A DNA stretch of 64,000 nt from NCBI RefSeq assembly GCF_000472965.1, contig NZ_AXAU01000005.1:62001-126000 (forward strand). Direction: 5' to 3'. The position numbers and the translations under genes are program-made. The stretch comes from Bradyrhizobium murdochi (GTDB taxonomy: Bacteria; Pseudomonadota; Alphaproteobacteria; Rhizobiales; Xanthobacteraceae). Each line of letters opens with the position of its first letter. Position 1 is the first letter of the stretch. This document shows positions 25,043 to 34,684 of this stretch, one piece after another. The notes below the pieces were generated by a model that had not been told where the DNA came from, ran no database searches, and saw only the letters and a list, made by a program, of their open reading frames with translations.

Positions 25043-25429
25043 ATGACCATGAGCGGCCTCGACAAGTGGTACGGCTACATGAAGTCCCATGACACGGCGG
25101 CGTTATGGGATCTGTTGCACCCGGATGCGGTGTTTGAAAGCCCTGTCGTTCATACGCCGCAGCGCGGGCGCGACATCACCTTCAAATATCTGGCGAGCGC
25201 CGAGAAGGTGCTGGGTGGTCCCGGCTTCAAATACACTGGCGAATGGCGCAACCCGAACGGCGCGGTTCTCGAATTCGTAAACGAGATCGAGGGCGTCAAG
25301 ATCAACGGCGTCGACATCATCACGTTCAGCGATGACGGTAAGATCACGCACTTCAAGGTGATGGTACGTCCGCTGAAGGCAATCAATCTGCTGCACCGCT
25401 TGATGGGGGAACAGCTCGCCAAGCAGTGA
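25043..25429 (+). CDS. NTF2-like/SnoaL-fold protein
   Basis: A 128-residue protein of the NTF2-like fold ([32 protein letters not shown] is split over an opening helix and the first strand), with a conserved closing strand [22 protein letters not shown]2-like domains include isomerases, dehydratases and ligand binders; no catalytic set is evident. ATG 25043 is five bases from AGGAG; ATGs at 25040 and 25049 are also in frame. It faces PadR across two dyads and precedes the acyl-CoA dehydrogenase gene by about 190 bases, so it may share control with the beta-oxidation genes. Confidence 0.82.
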   Translation: MTMSGLDKWYGYMKSHDTAALWDLLHPDAVFESPVVHTPQRGRDITFKYLASAEKVLGGPGFKYTGEWRNPNGAVLEFVNEIEGVKINGVDIITFSDDGKITHFKVMVRPLKAINLLHRLMGEQLAKQ

Positions 25430-25617
25430 CAAAGGCGAGAGATCAAGGCCGCCACCATTCCCGGCGCCGTTTATGTCGCAATGGCTGTCGGGATATTTGC
25501 TGGCCTGGTCACTCCCTAGGACATCGCGAACCGGATAAGGTCGCTTTCCGGAACGCCGCACAGTTTCAACTCAAGCGCCGCCGCCAGCATTCAAGCCTGC
25601 CCTGCCGGGAGAACATC

Positions 25618-27408
25618 ATGCCGATCTACAAAGCCCCCGTGGAAGACGTCACCTTCCTGCTCAACGACGTGTTCCAGATCGACCGCTACGACAATCTGCC
25701 CGGTTTCACCGACGCTTCCGCGGATGTGCGCGAGGCGATTTTGGGCGAGGCCGCAAAACTCTCCGAAGAGGTGCTGCAGCCGCTCAACCGTGTCGGCGAT
25801 CTCGAAGGCTGCAAGCGGCATGACGACGGCTCGGTGACGACGCCGAAGGGGTTCAAGGAAGCCTTCAAGCAGGTGGCTGAAGGCGGCTGGCTTGGACTGT
25901 CGGCGCCGGCGGAGTATGGCGGGCAGGGGCTGCCGGTGACGCTGAGCCAGGTCGTTACCGAATTCCAGAGCGCGGCAAACATGGCGTTCTCGATGTATGG
26001 CGGCCTGACCATGGGCGCGACGGCTGCGCTTCTGGTGCACGGCAAGCCTGAACAGAAGAAGATGTTCGTGCCGAAGATGGTGGCGGGTCAGTGGACCGGC
26101 ACCATGAACCTCACCGAGCCGCAATGCGGCACGGATCTCGGCCTGCTGCGCAGCAAGGCGGTGAAGCAGGCCGACGGCAGCTACAAGATCACGGGCACCA
26201 AGATCTTCATCTCGTCCGGCGAGCATGACCTCGCCGAGAACATCATCCATCTGGTGCTGGCGCGCATCGAAGGCGCTCCCGCCGGCATCAAGGGCGTGTC
26301 GCTGTTCGTGGTGCCGAAATTCCTCGTCAACGCCGACGGTTCGCTCGGGCAGCGCAACGGCGTGTCCTGCGGCTCGATCGAGCACAAGATGGGCATCCAC
26401 GGCAATTCGACCTGCGTGATGAACTACGACAACGCCACCGGCTGGCTGATCGGCGAAGAGAACAAGGGCATGCAGGGCATGTTCGTGATGATGAACGAGG
26501 CCCGCCTCGGCGTCGCCGTACAAGGTCTCGCGCAGTCCGAAGTCGCCTATCAAAACGCCGTCGCCTATGCGCGCGAGCGCCTGCAGGGCCGCTCGCTCAC
26601 GGGCGCCAAGGAGCCCGAGAAGCCGGCCGACCCGATCATCGTGCACCCGGATGTTCGCCGCGTGCTGCTCACCATCCGCGCCTTCAACGAGGCGGCGCGC
26701 GCCATGGTGGTGTGGACCGCACTGAAGAGCGACGTCGCCCACCGCTCTTCCGATCCGAAGGATCGAGAGGCCGCCGACGACCATATGGGCCTGATGACCC
26801 CGGTCATGAAGGGCGTGATGACCGACGTCGGCTTCTCCAACTCGGTGCTGGCTCAGCAGATGTATGGCGGCCACGGCTATATCGCCGAGCATGGCATGGA
26901 GCAGTTCGTGCGCGACGCGCGCATCGCCATGCTCTATGAGGGCGCCAACGGCATCCAGGCGCTCGACCTGGTCGGCCGCAAGCTGCCGCGGAATGGCGGC
27001 CGCGCCGTGATGGCGTTCTTTGCCGAGGTCGCAGGCTTTGCCAAAGAGCACGGCGGAGATGAGGCGATGAAGCCGTTCGTCACGCCGCTCTCGACCGCGC
27101 TCGGTCACCTGCAGCAGGCCACCGGCTGGCTGATGCAGAACGCGATGACCAAGCCCGACAACGCCGGCGCCGCCGCCACCGACTACATGCAATTGTTCGG
27201 CCTCGTCGCCTTCGGCTACATGTGGGCGCGGATGGCGAAGGTGGCGCAGGACAAGATTGCGGCTGATGGCGCCACGCCCTATCTGACGACCAAACTGGTG
27301 ACCGGCCGCTTCTTCATGGAGCGGATGCTGCCGGAAACCCACGTCCATCTGGCGCGCATTCAGTCCGGTTGCGCGACCACCATGGAATTGGCGGCGGAAG
27401 CGTTCTGA
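25618..27408 (+). CDS. Acyl-CoA dehydrogenase, DmdC-like with C-terminal extension
   Basis: A 596-residue flavoprotein that introduces the alpha-beta double bond into acyl-CoA. Visible are the N-terminal extension ([19 protein letters not shown]), the helical domain, the substrate/FAD middle segment [18 protein letters not shown], the [10 protein letters not shown] strand, and the catalytic base region [17 protein letters not shown]. The extra C-terminal domain (about 110 residues) places it in the class annotated as 3-methylmercaptopropionyl-CoA dehydrogenase (DmdC) or acyl-CoA dehydrogenase with C-terminal domain; the natural substrate is unknown. Thiolase and hydratase/dehydrogenase genes follow on the same strand. 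Confidence 0.93.
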   Translation: MPIYKAPVEDVTFLLNDVFQIDRYDNLPGFTDASADVREAILGEAAKLSEEVLQPLNRVGDLEGCKRHDDGSVTTPKGFKEAFKQVAEGGWLGLSAPAEYGGQGLPVTLSQVVTEFQSAANMAFSMYGGLTMGATAALLVHGKPEQKKMFVPKMVAGQWTGTMNLTEPQCGTDLGLLRSKAVKQADGSYKITGTKIFISSGEHDLAENIIHLVLARIEGAPAGIKGVSLFVVPKFLVNADGSLGQRNGVSCGSIEHKMGIHGNSTCVMNYDNATGWLIGEENKGMQGMFVMMNEARLGVAVQGLAQSEVAYQNAVAYARERLQGRSLTGAKEPEKPADPIIVHPDVRRVLLTIRAFNEAARAMVVWTALKSDVAHRSSDPKDREAADDHMGLMTPVMKGVMTDVGFSNSVLAQQMYGGHGYIAEHGMEQFVRDARIAMLYEGANGIQALDLVGRKLPRNGGRAVMAFFAEVAGFAKEHGGDEAMKPFVTPLSTALGHLQQATGWLMQNAMTKPDNAGAAATDYMQLFGLVAFGYMWARMAKVAQDKIAADGATPYLTTKLVTGRFFMERMLPETHVHLARIQSGCATTMELAAEAF

Positions 27409-27470
27409 TTTTTCGCCGTTTCCCGTTCGATCTGCCTATAATATTATGATCCTCATACCAGGAGGGCGTC

Positions 27471-28679
27471 ATGCCTGAGGCATATATCTACGATCACGTT
27501 CGCACCCCGCGCGGCCGCGGCAAGCCCGATGGCGCGCTGCACGAGGTCACGGCGCTGGCGCTCGCCACCGTGCCGCTGCAGGCGCTGAAGGAGCGCAACA
27601 ACCTCGCTGAAGACGTCGTTGACGACGTCATCCTCGGCGTGGTCGATCCGGTCGGCGAAGCCGGAAGCGACATCGCGCGCTTCGCGGCGTTGAAGGCGGG
27701 CCTCGGCGAAAGCGTTCCTGGCGTGCAGATCAGCCGGTTCTGCGCCTCCGGCCTCGACGCCGTGAATTTTGCCGCCGCCCAGATCATGGCCGGCCAGCAT
27801 GAACTCGTAATCGGCGGCGGCGCCGAATCGATGAGCCGCGTCGGCATCGGCGCGTCCGGCGGCGCCTGGCCGATGGACCCCTCGATGGCGGTGCCGGCCT
27901 ATTTCATGCCGCAGGGCGTCTCGGCCGATTTGATTGCGACGAAATATGGTTTTTCGCGCGACGACGTCGACGCCTATGCCGTGCAGAGCCAGCAGCGCGC
28001 GGCCAAAGCCTGGGACGAGGGTCGCTTCAACAAGTCCGTGGTTCCGGTGAAGGACGTCAACGGCCTCACCATCCTCGCCAAGGATGAGCACATGCGCCCG
28101 ACCACGACCATGCAGTCGCTGGCGCAACTGCAGCCGTCGTTCACCGTCGTCGGGCAGATGGGCGGCTTCGATGCGGTCGCGATCCAGTCGCACCCCGAAA
28201 TCGAGCGCGTCAATTACGTCCACCATGCCGGCAACTCTTCCGGCATCGTCGATGGCGCCGGCGCGGTGCTGCTCGGCAGCAAGGAAGCAGGCGCCAAGCA
28301 CGGCCTGAAGCCGCGCGCAAAAATCCGTGCCTTCGCCAATATCGGGTCGGAGCCCGCGATGATGCTGACCGGCCCGGTCGACGTCACCGAAAAACTGTTC
28401 GAGCGTTCCGGCATGAAGAAGTCGGACATCGATCTGTTCGAGCTCAACGAGGCGTTTGCTTCGGTGGTGCTGCGCTACATGCAGGCGTTCGAGATCGATA
28501 ATGCGAAGATCAACGTCAATGGCGGCGCGATCGCGCTCGGTCATCCGCTCGGCGCGACCGGTGCCATGATCCTCGGCACCGTACTCGACGAGTTGGAGCG
28601 CACCAACAAGCAGACCGCGCTGGTGACGTTGTGCATCGGCGGCGGCATGGGGACCGCTACGATCATCGAACGGGTGTAA
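27471..28679 (+). CDS. Acetyl-CoA C-acetyltransferase (thiolase)
   Basis: A 402-residue thiolase that cleaves 3-ketoacyl-CoA in beta-oxidation or, in reverse, condenses acetyl-CoA. The acylated cysteine is C91 in [11 protein letters not shown]; the [15 protein letters not shown] histidine and the C-terminal CIGGGMGTA cysteine complete the site. CAGGAGG lies about six bases upstream of the ATG. It sits 62 bases behind the acyl-CoA dehydrogenase and ahead of the hydratase/dehydrogenase, separated from the latter by a palindromic repeat. Confidence 0.95.
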   Translation: MPEAYIYDHVRTPRGRGKPDGALHEVTALALATVPLQALKERNNLAEDVVDDVILGVVDPVGEAGSDIARFAALKAGLGESVPGVQISRFCASGLDAVNFAAAQIMAGQHELVIGGGAESMSRVGIGASGGAWPMDPSMAVPAYFMPQGVSADLIATKYGFSRDDVDAYAVQSQQRAAKAWDEGRFNKSVVPVKDVNGLTILAKDEHMRPTTTMQSLAQLQPSFTVVGQMGGFDAVAIQSHPEIERVNYVHHAGNSSGIVDGAGAVLLGSKEAGAKHGLKPRAKIRAFANIGSEPAMMLTGPVDVTEKLFERSGMKKSDIDLFELNEAFASVVLRYMQAFEIDNAKINVNGGAIALGHPLGATGAMILGTVLDELERTNKQTALVTLCIGGGMGTATIIERV

Positions 28680-28683
28680 CTGC

Positions 28684-28773
28684 CGTAGGGTGGGCAAAGC
28701 GAAGCGTGCCCACCATGGAATTCGCCGCAAGTGATGGTGGGCACGGCGCAAGCGCGCCTTTGCCCACCCTACG
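28684..28773. repeat. Palindromic repeat 'gtagggtgggc / gcccaccctac' family (copy 2)
   Basis: The copy has the same outer and inner arms as 13528-13618 and fills most of the gap between the thiolase and hydratase/dehydrogenase genes, which are transcribed in the same direction. It may form a stem-loop in their shared mRNA. Confidence 0.85.
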
Positions 28774-28832
28774 AGATCACAGACACAACCGCCGCGCCTG
28801 AGATCGGCTGCCGGCACCGAGGGAGCAACCAC

Positions 28833-31046
28833 ATGGCCTTCAAGAATTTCAAGCTCGAGACCGACGCCGACGGCATTGCGCTCGTCACCTGGGACATTCC
28901 GGGACGTTCGATGAACGTGCTCGATGAAACCTCGACCACCGAGCTCGAGGAGATCCTGAAACAGACCACGGCGGACGCCGCGGTAAAGGGCGTCGTCATC
29001 ACCTCCGCTAAGGAAGCGTTCTGCGCCGGTGCCGATCTTTCCATGCTCGAGGGCATGAACAAGGAATACGCGAAAGTCTTCAAGGAAAAGGGCGAGGTTG
29101 AGGCCAACCAGATGCTGTTCGACCAGAGCCGGCGCTTTTCGCTGGTGCTGCGCGGCATCGAAACCTGCGGCAAGCCATGGGCGGCGGCAATCAACGGGCT
29201 GGCGCTCGGCGGCGGTTTTGAGGTGACGCTGTCATGCCACTACCGCGTTGCGGCTGAAAATCCCAAGACCCGGCTCGGCCTGCCGGAAGTGAAGGTCGGC
29301 CTGTTCCCCGGTGCCGGTGGCACCCAGCGCGTGCCGCGCCTGGTGCCGCCGCAGGACGCGATGACGATCCTGCTCAAGGGCGATCCGGTCACCGTGGAGA
29401 AGGCCAAGTCGCTGAACCTGATCCACGCCATCGTGCCGGCGGCCGATCTGATCAAGGCGGCGAAGGACTGGATCAAGGGCGGCGGCAAGGCGGTCGCGCC
29501 CTGGGACGAGAAGGGCTTCAAGCTGCCGGGCGGACCGGTGTTCTCCAAGACCGGCATGATGATGTTCCCGGCGGGGAATGCGATCTACCGCCGCGAAACC
29601 TACGACAATTATCCGGCGGCGCGCGCCATCATGAGCTGCGTCTATGAGGGCCTGCAGTTGCCGATCGACGCCGCGCTCCGCGTCGAGTCGCGCTACTTCA
29701 CGCAGGTGCTGCGCTCCAAGGAAGCCGCGGCGATGATCCGCAGCCTGTTCCTGTCGATGCAGGAACTGAACAAGGGCGCGCGGCGGCCTGCGAACGTGCC
29801 GCCGACCAAGGTGAAGAAGATCGCCGTGATCGGCGCCGGCTTCATGGGCGCCAGCGTCGGCTATGTCTCGGCCCGCGCCGGCCTCGACGTCGTCCTGATC
29901 GACCGCGACCAGGAAAGCGCCGACAAGGGCAAGGCGCATGCGCAGAAGGTGATCGACGAGCAGATCGCCAAGGGCCGCGCCAAGGCAGGCGATCGCGACG
30001 CGCTGCTGGCGCGCATTACCCCGACCGCGGATTACGCCGCGCTGGGGGATTGCGACCTCGTTATCGAGGCGGTGTTCGAGGACCGCAAGGTCAAGGCGGA
30101 AACCTTCGCCAAGGCGCAGCAATATCTCAAGCCTGACGCGATCTTCGCGTCCAACACCTCGACGCTGCCGATCACCTCGCTGGCCGAAAGCTTCAAGGAG
30201 CAGGGCAAGTTCATCGGCATCCATTTCTTCTCGCCGGTCGAGAAGATGATGCTGGTCGAGATCATTCTCGGCAAGAACACTGGCGATGTCGCGCTCGCCG
30301 CCGCGCTCGACTATGTGCGGGTGATCGGCAAGACGCCGATCGTCGTAAATGATTCCCGCGGCTTCTACGCCAACCGTTGCGTCGGCCGTTACATCGCCGA
30401 AGGCAATGAGATGTTCCTCGAAGGCGTGCCGCCGGCGATGATCGAGAACTGCGCCAAGATGGCCGGCATGCCGGTCGGTCCGCTGTCGCTGTCGGACGAA
30501 GTCGCTCTCGACCTCGGGCTGAAGGTCATCAAGGCGACCGAGGCCGATCTCGGCCCCAACGCCATCAACCCCGACCAGAAGAAGCTGATGGTGGAGTTGG
30601 TCGAAAAGCAGGGCCGCCTGGGGCGCAAGAATGCCAAGGGCTTTTACGATTACCCCGAAAAGGGCAAGGGCCAGAAAAGCCTGTGGCCGGGACTATCCGC
30701 GCTGCAGCCAAAGCAGCTCGACCCCGACACAATCGATGTAGAGGAACTGAAGCAGCGCTTCCTGGTGGTGCAGGCGGTGGAGGCCGCGCGCACAGTGGAG
30801 GACCATGTCATCACCGACCCGCGCGAGGCCGATGTCGGCTCGATCTTGGGCTTCGGCTTCGCGCCGTTCACCGGCGGCACGCTGTCCTATATCGACTTCA
30901 TGGGCACGCGGAAGTTTGTCGAGCTCTGCCACAAGCTGGAAGCCAAATACGGCTCCCGCTTCACCCCGCCGAAGCTCCTCGAAGATATGGCGGCAAGCGG
31001 CGAGACCTTCTACGGCCGCTTCCCGCCGAAGAAGCAGGCGGCGTAG
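28833..31046 (+). CDS. Bifunctional enoyl-CoA hydratase/3-hydroxyacyl-CoA dehydrogenase (FadB/FadJ type)
   Basis: A 737-residue bifunctional beta-oxidation enzyme. The crotonase domain (residues 1-about 200) shows [32 protein letters not shown] and the glutamate-bearing [21 protein letters not shown]. The NAD domain begins near 330 with [33 protein letters not shown] contains the catalytic histidine. A C-terminal 3HCDH domain follows. It hydrates enoyl-CoA and oxidises the product to 3-ketoacyl-CoA for the thiolase. GAGGGAG lies about ten bases before ATG 28833; a longer upstream open frame runs through the repeat and is not coding. Confidence 0.95.
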   Translation: MAFKNFKLETDADGIALVTWDIPGRSMNVLDETSTTELEEILKQTTADAAVKGVVITSAKEAFCAGADLSMLEGMNKEYAKVFKEKGEVEANQMLFDQSRRFSLVLRGIETCGKPWAAAINGLALGGGFEVTLSCHYRVAAENPKTRLGLPEVKVGLFPGAGGTQRVPRLVPPQDAMTILLKGDPVTVEKAKSLNLIHAIVPAADLIKAAKDWIKGGGKAVAPWDEKGFKLPGGPVFSKTGMMMFPAGNAIYRRETYDNYPAARAIMSCVYEGLQLPIDAALRVESRYFTQVLRSKEAAAMIRSLFLSMQELNKGARRPANVPPTKVKKIAVIGAGFMGASVGYVSARAGLDVVLIDRDQESADKGKAHAQKVIDEQIAKGRAKAGDRDALLARITPTADYAALGDCDLVIEAVFEDRKVKAETFAKAQQYLKPDAIFASNTSTLPITSLAESFKEQGKFIGIHFFSPVEKMMLVEIILGKNTGDVALAAALDYVRVIGKTPIVVNDSRGFYANRCVGRYIAEGNEMFLEGVPPAMIENCAKMAGMPVGPLSLSDEVALDLGLKVIKATEADLGPNAINPDQKKLMVELVEKQGRLGRKNAKGFYDYPEKGKGQKSLWPGLSALQPKQLDPDTIDVEELKQRFLVVQAVEAARTVEDHVITDPREADVGSILGFGFAPFTGGTLSYIDFMGTRKFVELCHKLEAKYGSRFTPPKLLEDMAASGETFYGRFPPKKQAA

Positions 31047-31060
31047 GCTGCTGTTACGGC

Positions 31061-31145
31061 GTCATTGCGAGGAGCAACGCGACGAAGCAATCCATCTATC
31101 CGTTATGCCGCGATATGGATTGCTTCGCTGCGCTCGCAAATGACG
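31061..31145. repeat. Palindromic repeat 'gtcattgcgag / ctcgcaaatgac' family (copy 1)
   Basis: Arms gtcattgcgaggagcaacgc / gcgctcgcaaatgac and gcgaagcaatccat / atggattgcttcgc face each other around a 20-base centre. A closely similar copy with 28 of 29 paired arm bases is at 57255-57332. Confidence 0.85.
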
Positions 31146-31153
31146 GAAAGAAA

Positions 31154-31182
31154 AAAGGGCCGGATCATCGATCCGGCCCTTT
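31154..31182. terminator. Bidirectional rho-independent terminator
   Basis: A perfect 12-base stem (AAAGGGCCGGAT / ATCCGGCCCTTT) with a five-base loop lies between the convergent hydratase/dehydrogenase and GST genes, with A and T tracts on both sides, so it can stop transcription from either direction. Confidence 0.85.
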
Positions 31183-31202
31183 CGCATTCCCGTGCTGAAC
31201 GT

Positions 31203-31817
31203 TCACGCCGCCTTCAGCAGCCCTTCCTTGGTCATCGCCTCCTGCACCTTCGGGCGCGCACCGACGCGGGCCTTGTAGGCAAGAAGGTTCGGCATATCGG
31301 AGAGATCGAACTTCAAGCGGTCGGTCGCCCACATCAGCATGGTGAACAGATAACCGTCGGCTACGGTGAATTGCTTGCCCATCAGGTAGTCGCGCCCGGC
31401 AAGCGCCGTTTCGAGGTACTTGAACTTGCTCATGACGCGGTCCTTGAAAAACGCCTTGGCGTCGTCGGCGAGCAGAGGTGAGAACATCGGTCCGAGATTC
31501 TTGTGCAGCTCGGTCGTGATGTAGTTCAGCCATTCCAGCAGCTTGTAGCGCTCGTCCGAATCGCGGGGCGGCGCCAGGTTCTTGCCCGCCTTGTCGGCGA
31601 TCATCTGGACGATAATCGGCCCTTCGGTGACCAGTTCGCCCGAATCGAGGGCGAGGGCCGGCACCTGGCCCTTCGGGTTGACCTTCAAAAAGTCGTCACC
31701 ATTCTCCAGCTTCTTGGCGCGCAGGTCGACCTTGACCAGGTCGTAGGGCAGACCGGCCTCGAGAAGCGCGATATGAGGGGACAGCGAACAGGCGCCCGGG
31801 GAATAATACAGTTTCAT
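31203..31817 (-). CDS. Glutathione S-transferase, beta-class-like
   Basis: A 204-residue GST. The N-terminal thioredoxin-like domain starts MKLYYSPGACSLSPHIALLE, with the cysteine C10 typical of bacterial beta-class enzymes, and NPKGQVPALALDSG containing the cis-proline; the helical C-terminal domain follows from about residue 85. It conjugates or reduces substrates with glutathione in the cytoplasm. It faces a MarR regulator across a region with two matching dyads, so it is probably induced through that regulator. A glutamate-cysteine ligase gene lies just beyond. Confidence 0.93.
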   Translation of the reverse strand: MKLYYSPGACSLSPHIALLEAGLPYDLVKVDLRAKKLENGDDFLKVNPKGQVPALALDSGELVTEGPIIVQMIADKAGKNLAPPRDSDERYKLLEWLNYITTELHKNLGPMFSPLLADDAKAFFKDRVMSKFKYLETALAGRDYLMGKQFTVADGYLFTMLMWATDRLKFDLSDMPNLLAYKARVGARPKVQEAMTKEGLLKAA

Positions 31818-31858
31818 TGGATTTTTCCTTCCCTCGCAATTGTTGGCGGGCTGACTAA

Positions 31859-31898
31859 ATGCATCTGCATGGAATAGTCAAGATTGATGCACCTGCAT
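31859..31898. promoter_or_regulatory. Paired MarR-type operator dyads between GST and MarR genes
   Basis: Two dyads, ATGCA-TC-TGCAT (31859-31870) and ATGCA-CC-TGCAT (31887-31898), lie 28 bases apart centre to centre in the 122-base divergent promoter. Each has a CTAA flank on its outer side, so the pair is itself an inverted repeat. This layout suits two MarR dimers binding on the same face roughly every 2.7 turns. The dyads are seen; the binding protein is inferred. Confidence 0.65.
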
Positions 31899-31939
31899 TT
31901 AGTGCGGTACACTGATGTGTGACAGATACGGATTAGGTT

Positions 31940-32428
31940 ATGAAACGCAAACCATCGACCGAGGCGACCGCCGCCTGGATCCGCCTGATGCGGGTGCAGA
32001 GCCGGGTGCTCGATGCCGTCGAACAGGATTTGAAGAAAGCGGGCTTTCCGCCGCTCGCCTGGTATGATGCGCTATTGGAACTGTCGCGCGCCCCGTCCGG
32101 CGAAATGCGCCCGGTAGAGCTGGAAAAGCAGATGCTGATCCCGCAATATTCCACCTCGCGGCTGATCGACCGCCTGGTGGACGAGGGCCTGGCGGCGCGG
32201 CGCGAATGCAAGATCGACAAGCGCGGCCAGTTCGTGGAAATCACCGAAGCCGGGCGCGAGTTGCAGAAGAAGATGTGGGGCGCCTATTCGGCGGCGATCG
32301 AAAAGCACGTCGGCTCCAAACTGTCCGATGCCGACGCCATGAAGCTTTGCGGTCTGCTCGACCGGCTGGGCTGTTCGTGCTCCGACGTCAAAGCGGCCGC
32401 TGCCCGCGACGGCGTGCCGGCGCGATGA
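31940..32428 (+). CDS. MarR family transcriptional regulator
   Basis: A 162-residue MarR-type regulator with the helix-wing DNA-binding core (QMLIPQYSTSRLIDRLVDEGLAARRECKIDKRGQ is split over recognition helix and wing) and flanking dimer helices. MarR proteins usually repress a divergent gene and themselves, releasing DNA on binding phenolic or oxidative ligands. C-terminal cysteines in LGCSCSD could allow redox sensing, which is speculation. The divergent GST gene and the twin dyads support autoregulation plus control of GST. Confidence 0.92.
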   Translation: MKRKPSTEATAAWIRLMRVQSRVLDAVEQDLKKAGFPPLAWYDALLELSRAPSGEMRPVELEKQMLIPQYSTSRLIDRLVDEGLAARRECKIDKRGQFVEITEAGRELQKKMWGAYSAAIEKHVGSKLSDADAMKLCGLLDRLGCSCSDVKAAAARDGVPAR

Positions 32429-32524
32429 CATCTTCGATACGTTTCGTTGGTGCGGACGTTGCTGCCCGCACCCCTTCAGCCACACGGCGCGTTCGGTCGA
32501 ATCGCCAGATATCCGGATTTTTTC

Positions 32525-33895
32525 ATGGCGCGTGACCAGATCGATATGACGCCGCTGCAATCGCGTGACGAACTCGTCGCGTGGTTCGAGGCCGGCATCA
32601 AACAGCCGTCCGAGTTCCGCATCGGCACCGAGCATGAGAAGACCCCGTTCACGCTGGAGGGCCGCCAGCCCGTGCCGTATGAAGGGGCGCGCGGCATTGG
32701 CGCGCTGCTCGAAGGGATGCAGCTTTTGCTCGGCTGGGAGCCGATCATGGAGAACGGCAACATCATCGGGCTGTATGACGTCACGGGGGGCGGCGCGATC
32801 TCGCTGGAGCCGGGCGGGCAGTTCGAATTGTCGGGCGCCCCGCTCGAGAACGTGCACCAGACCCAGTCCGAGCTGATGGCGCACCTGGCGCAGGTCCGCG
32901 AGATCGCGACGCCGTTGGGCATCGGCTTCCTCGGGCTTGGCATGACGCCGTCCTGGTCGCGGTCGCAGATCCCGGTGATGCCCAAGGGCCGCTACAAGAT
33001 CATGACCAACTACATGCCGAAGGTCGGCCAGTACGGCATCGACATGATGTACCGGACCTGTACGGTGCAGACCAATCTCGACTTCTCCTCCGAAGCCGAC
33101 ATGGTCAAGAAGCTGCGGGTGTCGATCGCGCTGCAGCCGGTGGCGACCGCTTTGTTTGCCAATTCGCCGTTCACCGAGGGCAAGCCCAACGGCTTCCTGT
33201 CGTTTCGCTCCGAGATCTGGCGCGATACGGATAACGCGCGCGCCGGCATGTTGCCGTGGGTATTCGAGGACGGCATGGGATTCGAGCGCTGGGTCGACTA
33301 CGCGCTCGATGTTCCCATGTACTTCGTCAAGCGCGGCGAAACCTATATTGATGTCGCCGGCTCGTCGTTCCGCGCCTTCTTCGAGGGCCGCAACAATTCG
33401 TTGCCCGGCGAGCGCCCGACGATATCGGATTGGGCCAATCATCTGTCGACGATCTTCCCGGAAGTCCGCCTGAAGCGCTATCTGGAAATGCGCGGCGCCG
33501 ATGGCGTGCCGTGGGGCCGCCTGCCGGCGCTGCCGGCGTTCTGGGTCGGCCTGTTGTACGACAATGACAGCCTCGACGCGGCCTGGAATCTGGTCAGCCA
33601 CTGGACCGCCGCGGAGCGCCAGGCGTTGCGCGACGACGTCCCGCGCTTCGGCTTCAAGGCCAGGATCAAGGACCGCTATCTGTTCGAGATTGCGAAGGAA
33701 TGCCTTAAACTGTCGCATGCGGGCTTGCGGCGGCGCAACCGCGTCGACCATTCCGGCCGCGACGAGAGCCGCCACCTCGAACCGCTGGAGCGCATCCTCG
33801 AAGCGGGCCGCACGCCGGCGGAAGAGATGCTGGATAAATTCAACGGCGATTGGGGTGGTTCCGTGGAGCCCGTCTATCAGGAATACGCGTTCTGA
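32525..33895 (+). CDS. gshA: Glutamate-cysteine ligase (alphaproteobacterial/plant type)
   Basis: A 456-residue enzyme of the GCS2 family that joins glutamate and cysteine with ATP, the first step of glutathione synthesis. Conserved segments include RIGTEHEKTPF, YDVTGGGAISLEPGGQFELSG (split by two residues from the metal-binding acidic strands), MPKGRYKIM and SFRAFFEG. ATG 32525 begins the usual N-terminus; sequence upstream is open but not family-like. It is downstream of MarR and near GST, so glutathione supply and use are adjacent, although shared regulation is only inferred. Confidence 0.95.
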   Translation: MARDQIDMTPLQSRDELVAWFEAGIKQPSEFRIGTEHEKTPFTLEGRQPVPYEGARGIGALLEGMQLLLGWEPIMENGNIIGLYDVTGGGAISLEPGGQFELSGAPLENVHQTQSELMAHLAQVREIATPLGIGFLGLGMTPSWSRSQIPVMPKGRYKIMTNYMPKVGQYGIDMMYRTCTVQTNLDFSSEADMVKKLRVSIALQPVATALFANSPFTEGKPNGFLSFRSEIWRDTDNARAGMLPWVFEDGMGFERWVDYALDVPMYFVKRGETYIDVAGSSFRAFFEGRNNSLPGERPTISDWANHLSTIFPEVRLKRYLEMRGADGVPWGRLPALPAFWVGLLYDNDSLDAAWNLVSHWTAAERQALRDDVPRFGFKARIKDRYLFEIAKECLKLSHAGLRRRNRVDHSGRDESRHLEPLERILEAGRTPAEEMLDKFNGDWGGSVEPVYQEYAF

Positions 33896-33968
33896 TTAAA
33901 CGGGTTGCCTGGTCTTCGGGCCGTTCATCCGCCGTACAGGTTGATGGCGCTCAAATGACGGCCGATCC

Positions 33969-34061
33969 AGCATGATCCGACCGACCGCCTGCCGGTCCCT
34001 CGAAAAATCATGCTGAGTCAATGGGCTGAGGGTGGGACGACTTTTTCGAGGAAAGTCATCC
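33969..34061. repeat. Composite inverted repeats between gshA and the PAN-domain gene
   Basis: AGCATGAT / ATCATGCT arms span 33969-34014, CCTCGAAAAA / TTTTTCGAGG arms span 33998-34051, and GACTTT-N7-AAAGTC lies at 34039-34057 within a longer imperfect hairpin (GGGACGACTTT / AAAGTCATCCC). The overlapping arms mean only some can form at once. The catgat...atcatg part resembles a dispersed Bradyrhizobium repeat. Confidence 0.6.
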
Positions 34062-34095
34062 CGCGCTGACAACGCGCATTCGAAAGCAACCGCAG

Positions 34096-34653
34096 ATGGA
34101 GACTGGTCGCCTGCTCAGGGCGTGTATGGTGGCGCTCGCCTTCTTGGCGGCGGCCGTATGCGCGCGCCCGGCGCTGGCGCAGGCCAATTTCGACCGTCCC
34201 GGCGGCGACTATCTCAGCGCGCCCGTGGTCTCGGGCGATCCGGCGGAATGCGCACTGATCTGCGAGCGCGATCGGCGCTGCCGCGCCTGGAGCTTCAACT
34301 ATCCGACCGGCTTGATCAAGGGCGCGGTCTGCTGGCTGAAGGGCAGCGTGCCGCCCCGAGTCAAGAGCGGCGATTGCTGCGTTTCTGGCGTGCGCGGCGC
34401 CGGCGTGGTCGAGCGCCGCAATGACAGCGTTGAAACCTCAATCGACCGCGTCGGCGGCGATTACAAGAATTTCGACCTCAAGGACGGCGACGGCGATGAC
34501 GTCTGCAAGGCCGCCTGCGCCGCCGACAACAAATGCCGGGCCTGGACCTACGCGCGCCCCGGCTACGCCGGCAAAGACGCCCATTGCTTCCTGAAGAAAG
34601 ACATCAAGCCGCCGCGAAGGAAGGCGGGATTTACCTCAGGCGTGGTGAGGTAG
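34096..34653 (+). CDS. Secreted protein with two PAN/Apple domains
   Basis: A 185-residue protein with a signal peptide (ACMVALAFLAAAVCARPALA, residues about 8-30) and two PAN_4-like domains, each opening with FDRPGGDYL or VGGDYKNFDL and containing the cysteine pattern CxxxCxxDxxCRAW (first about 55-70, second about 135-150). PAN domains mediate protein or carbohydrate binding in the periplasm or cell surface; no enzymatic residues are evident. It is convergent with the nucleotidyltransferase gene, 31 bases apart. Confidence 0.88.
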   Translation: METGRLLRACMVALAFLAAAVCARPALAQANFDRPGGDYLSAPVVSGDPAECALICERDRRCRAWSFNYPTGLIKGAVCWLKGSVPPRVKSGDCCVSGVRGAGVVERRNDSVETSIDRVGGDYKNFDLKDGDGDDVCKAACAADNKCRAWTYARPGYAGKDAHCFLKKDIKPPRRKAGFTSGVVR

Positions 34654-34684
34654 CGGCCGGCCGCCGCAGGGACGACGGTGACGG

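Noticed and set aside
25426..25617. Open frame upstream of the acyl-CoA dehydrogenase
   Set aside because: The upstream part is not family-like and ATG 25618 gives the usual start; it is treated as leader.
27437..27442. TATAAT before the thiolase gene
   Set aside because: No acceptable -35 hexamer lies 16-18 bases upstream, and alphaproteobacterial promoters often differ from this consensus, so I do not call a promoter.
27453..28832. Long minus-strand open frame opposite the thiolase gene (also 25591-27348, 11523-12662, 58499-60181)
   Set aside because: Same reason: long opposite-strand frames are common at this GC content and these have no recognisable domain or ribosome site.
28731..28832. 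N-terminal extension of the hydratase/dehydrogenase frame
   Set aside because: The extra codons come from the palindromic repeat; ATG 28833 with GAGGGAG gives the normal enoyl-CoA hydratase start.
34035..34061. Hairpin taken as the gshA terminator
   Set aside because: Stem-loop present but no T-run follows it, and it is 140 bases after the stop; better described as part of a repeat.
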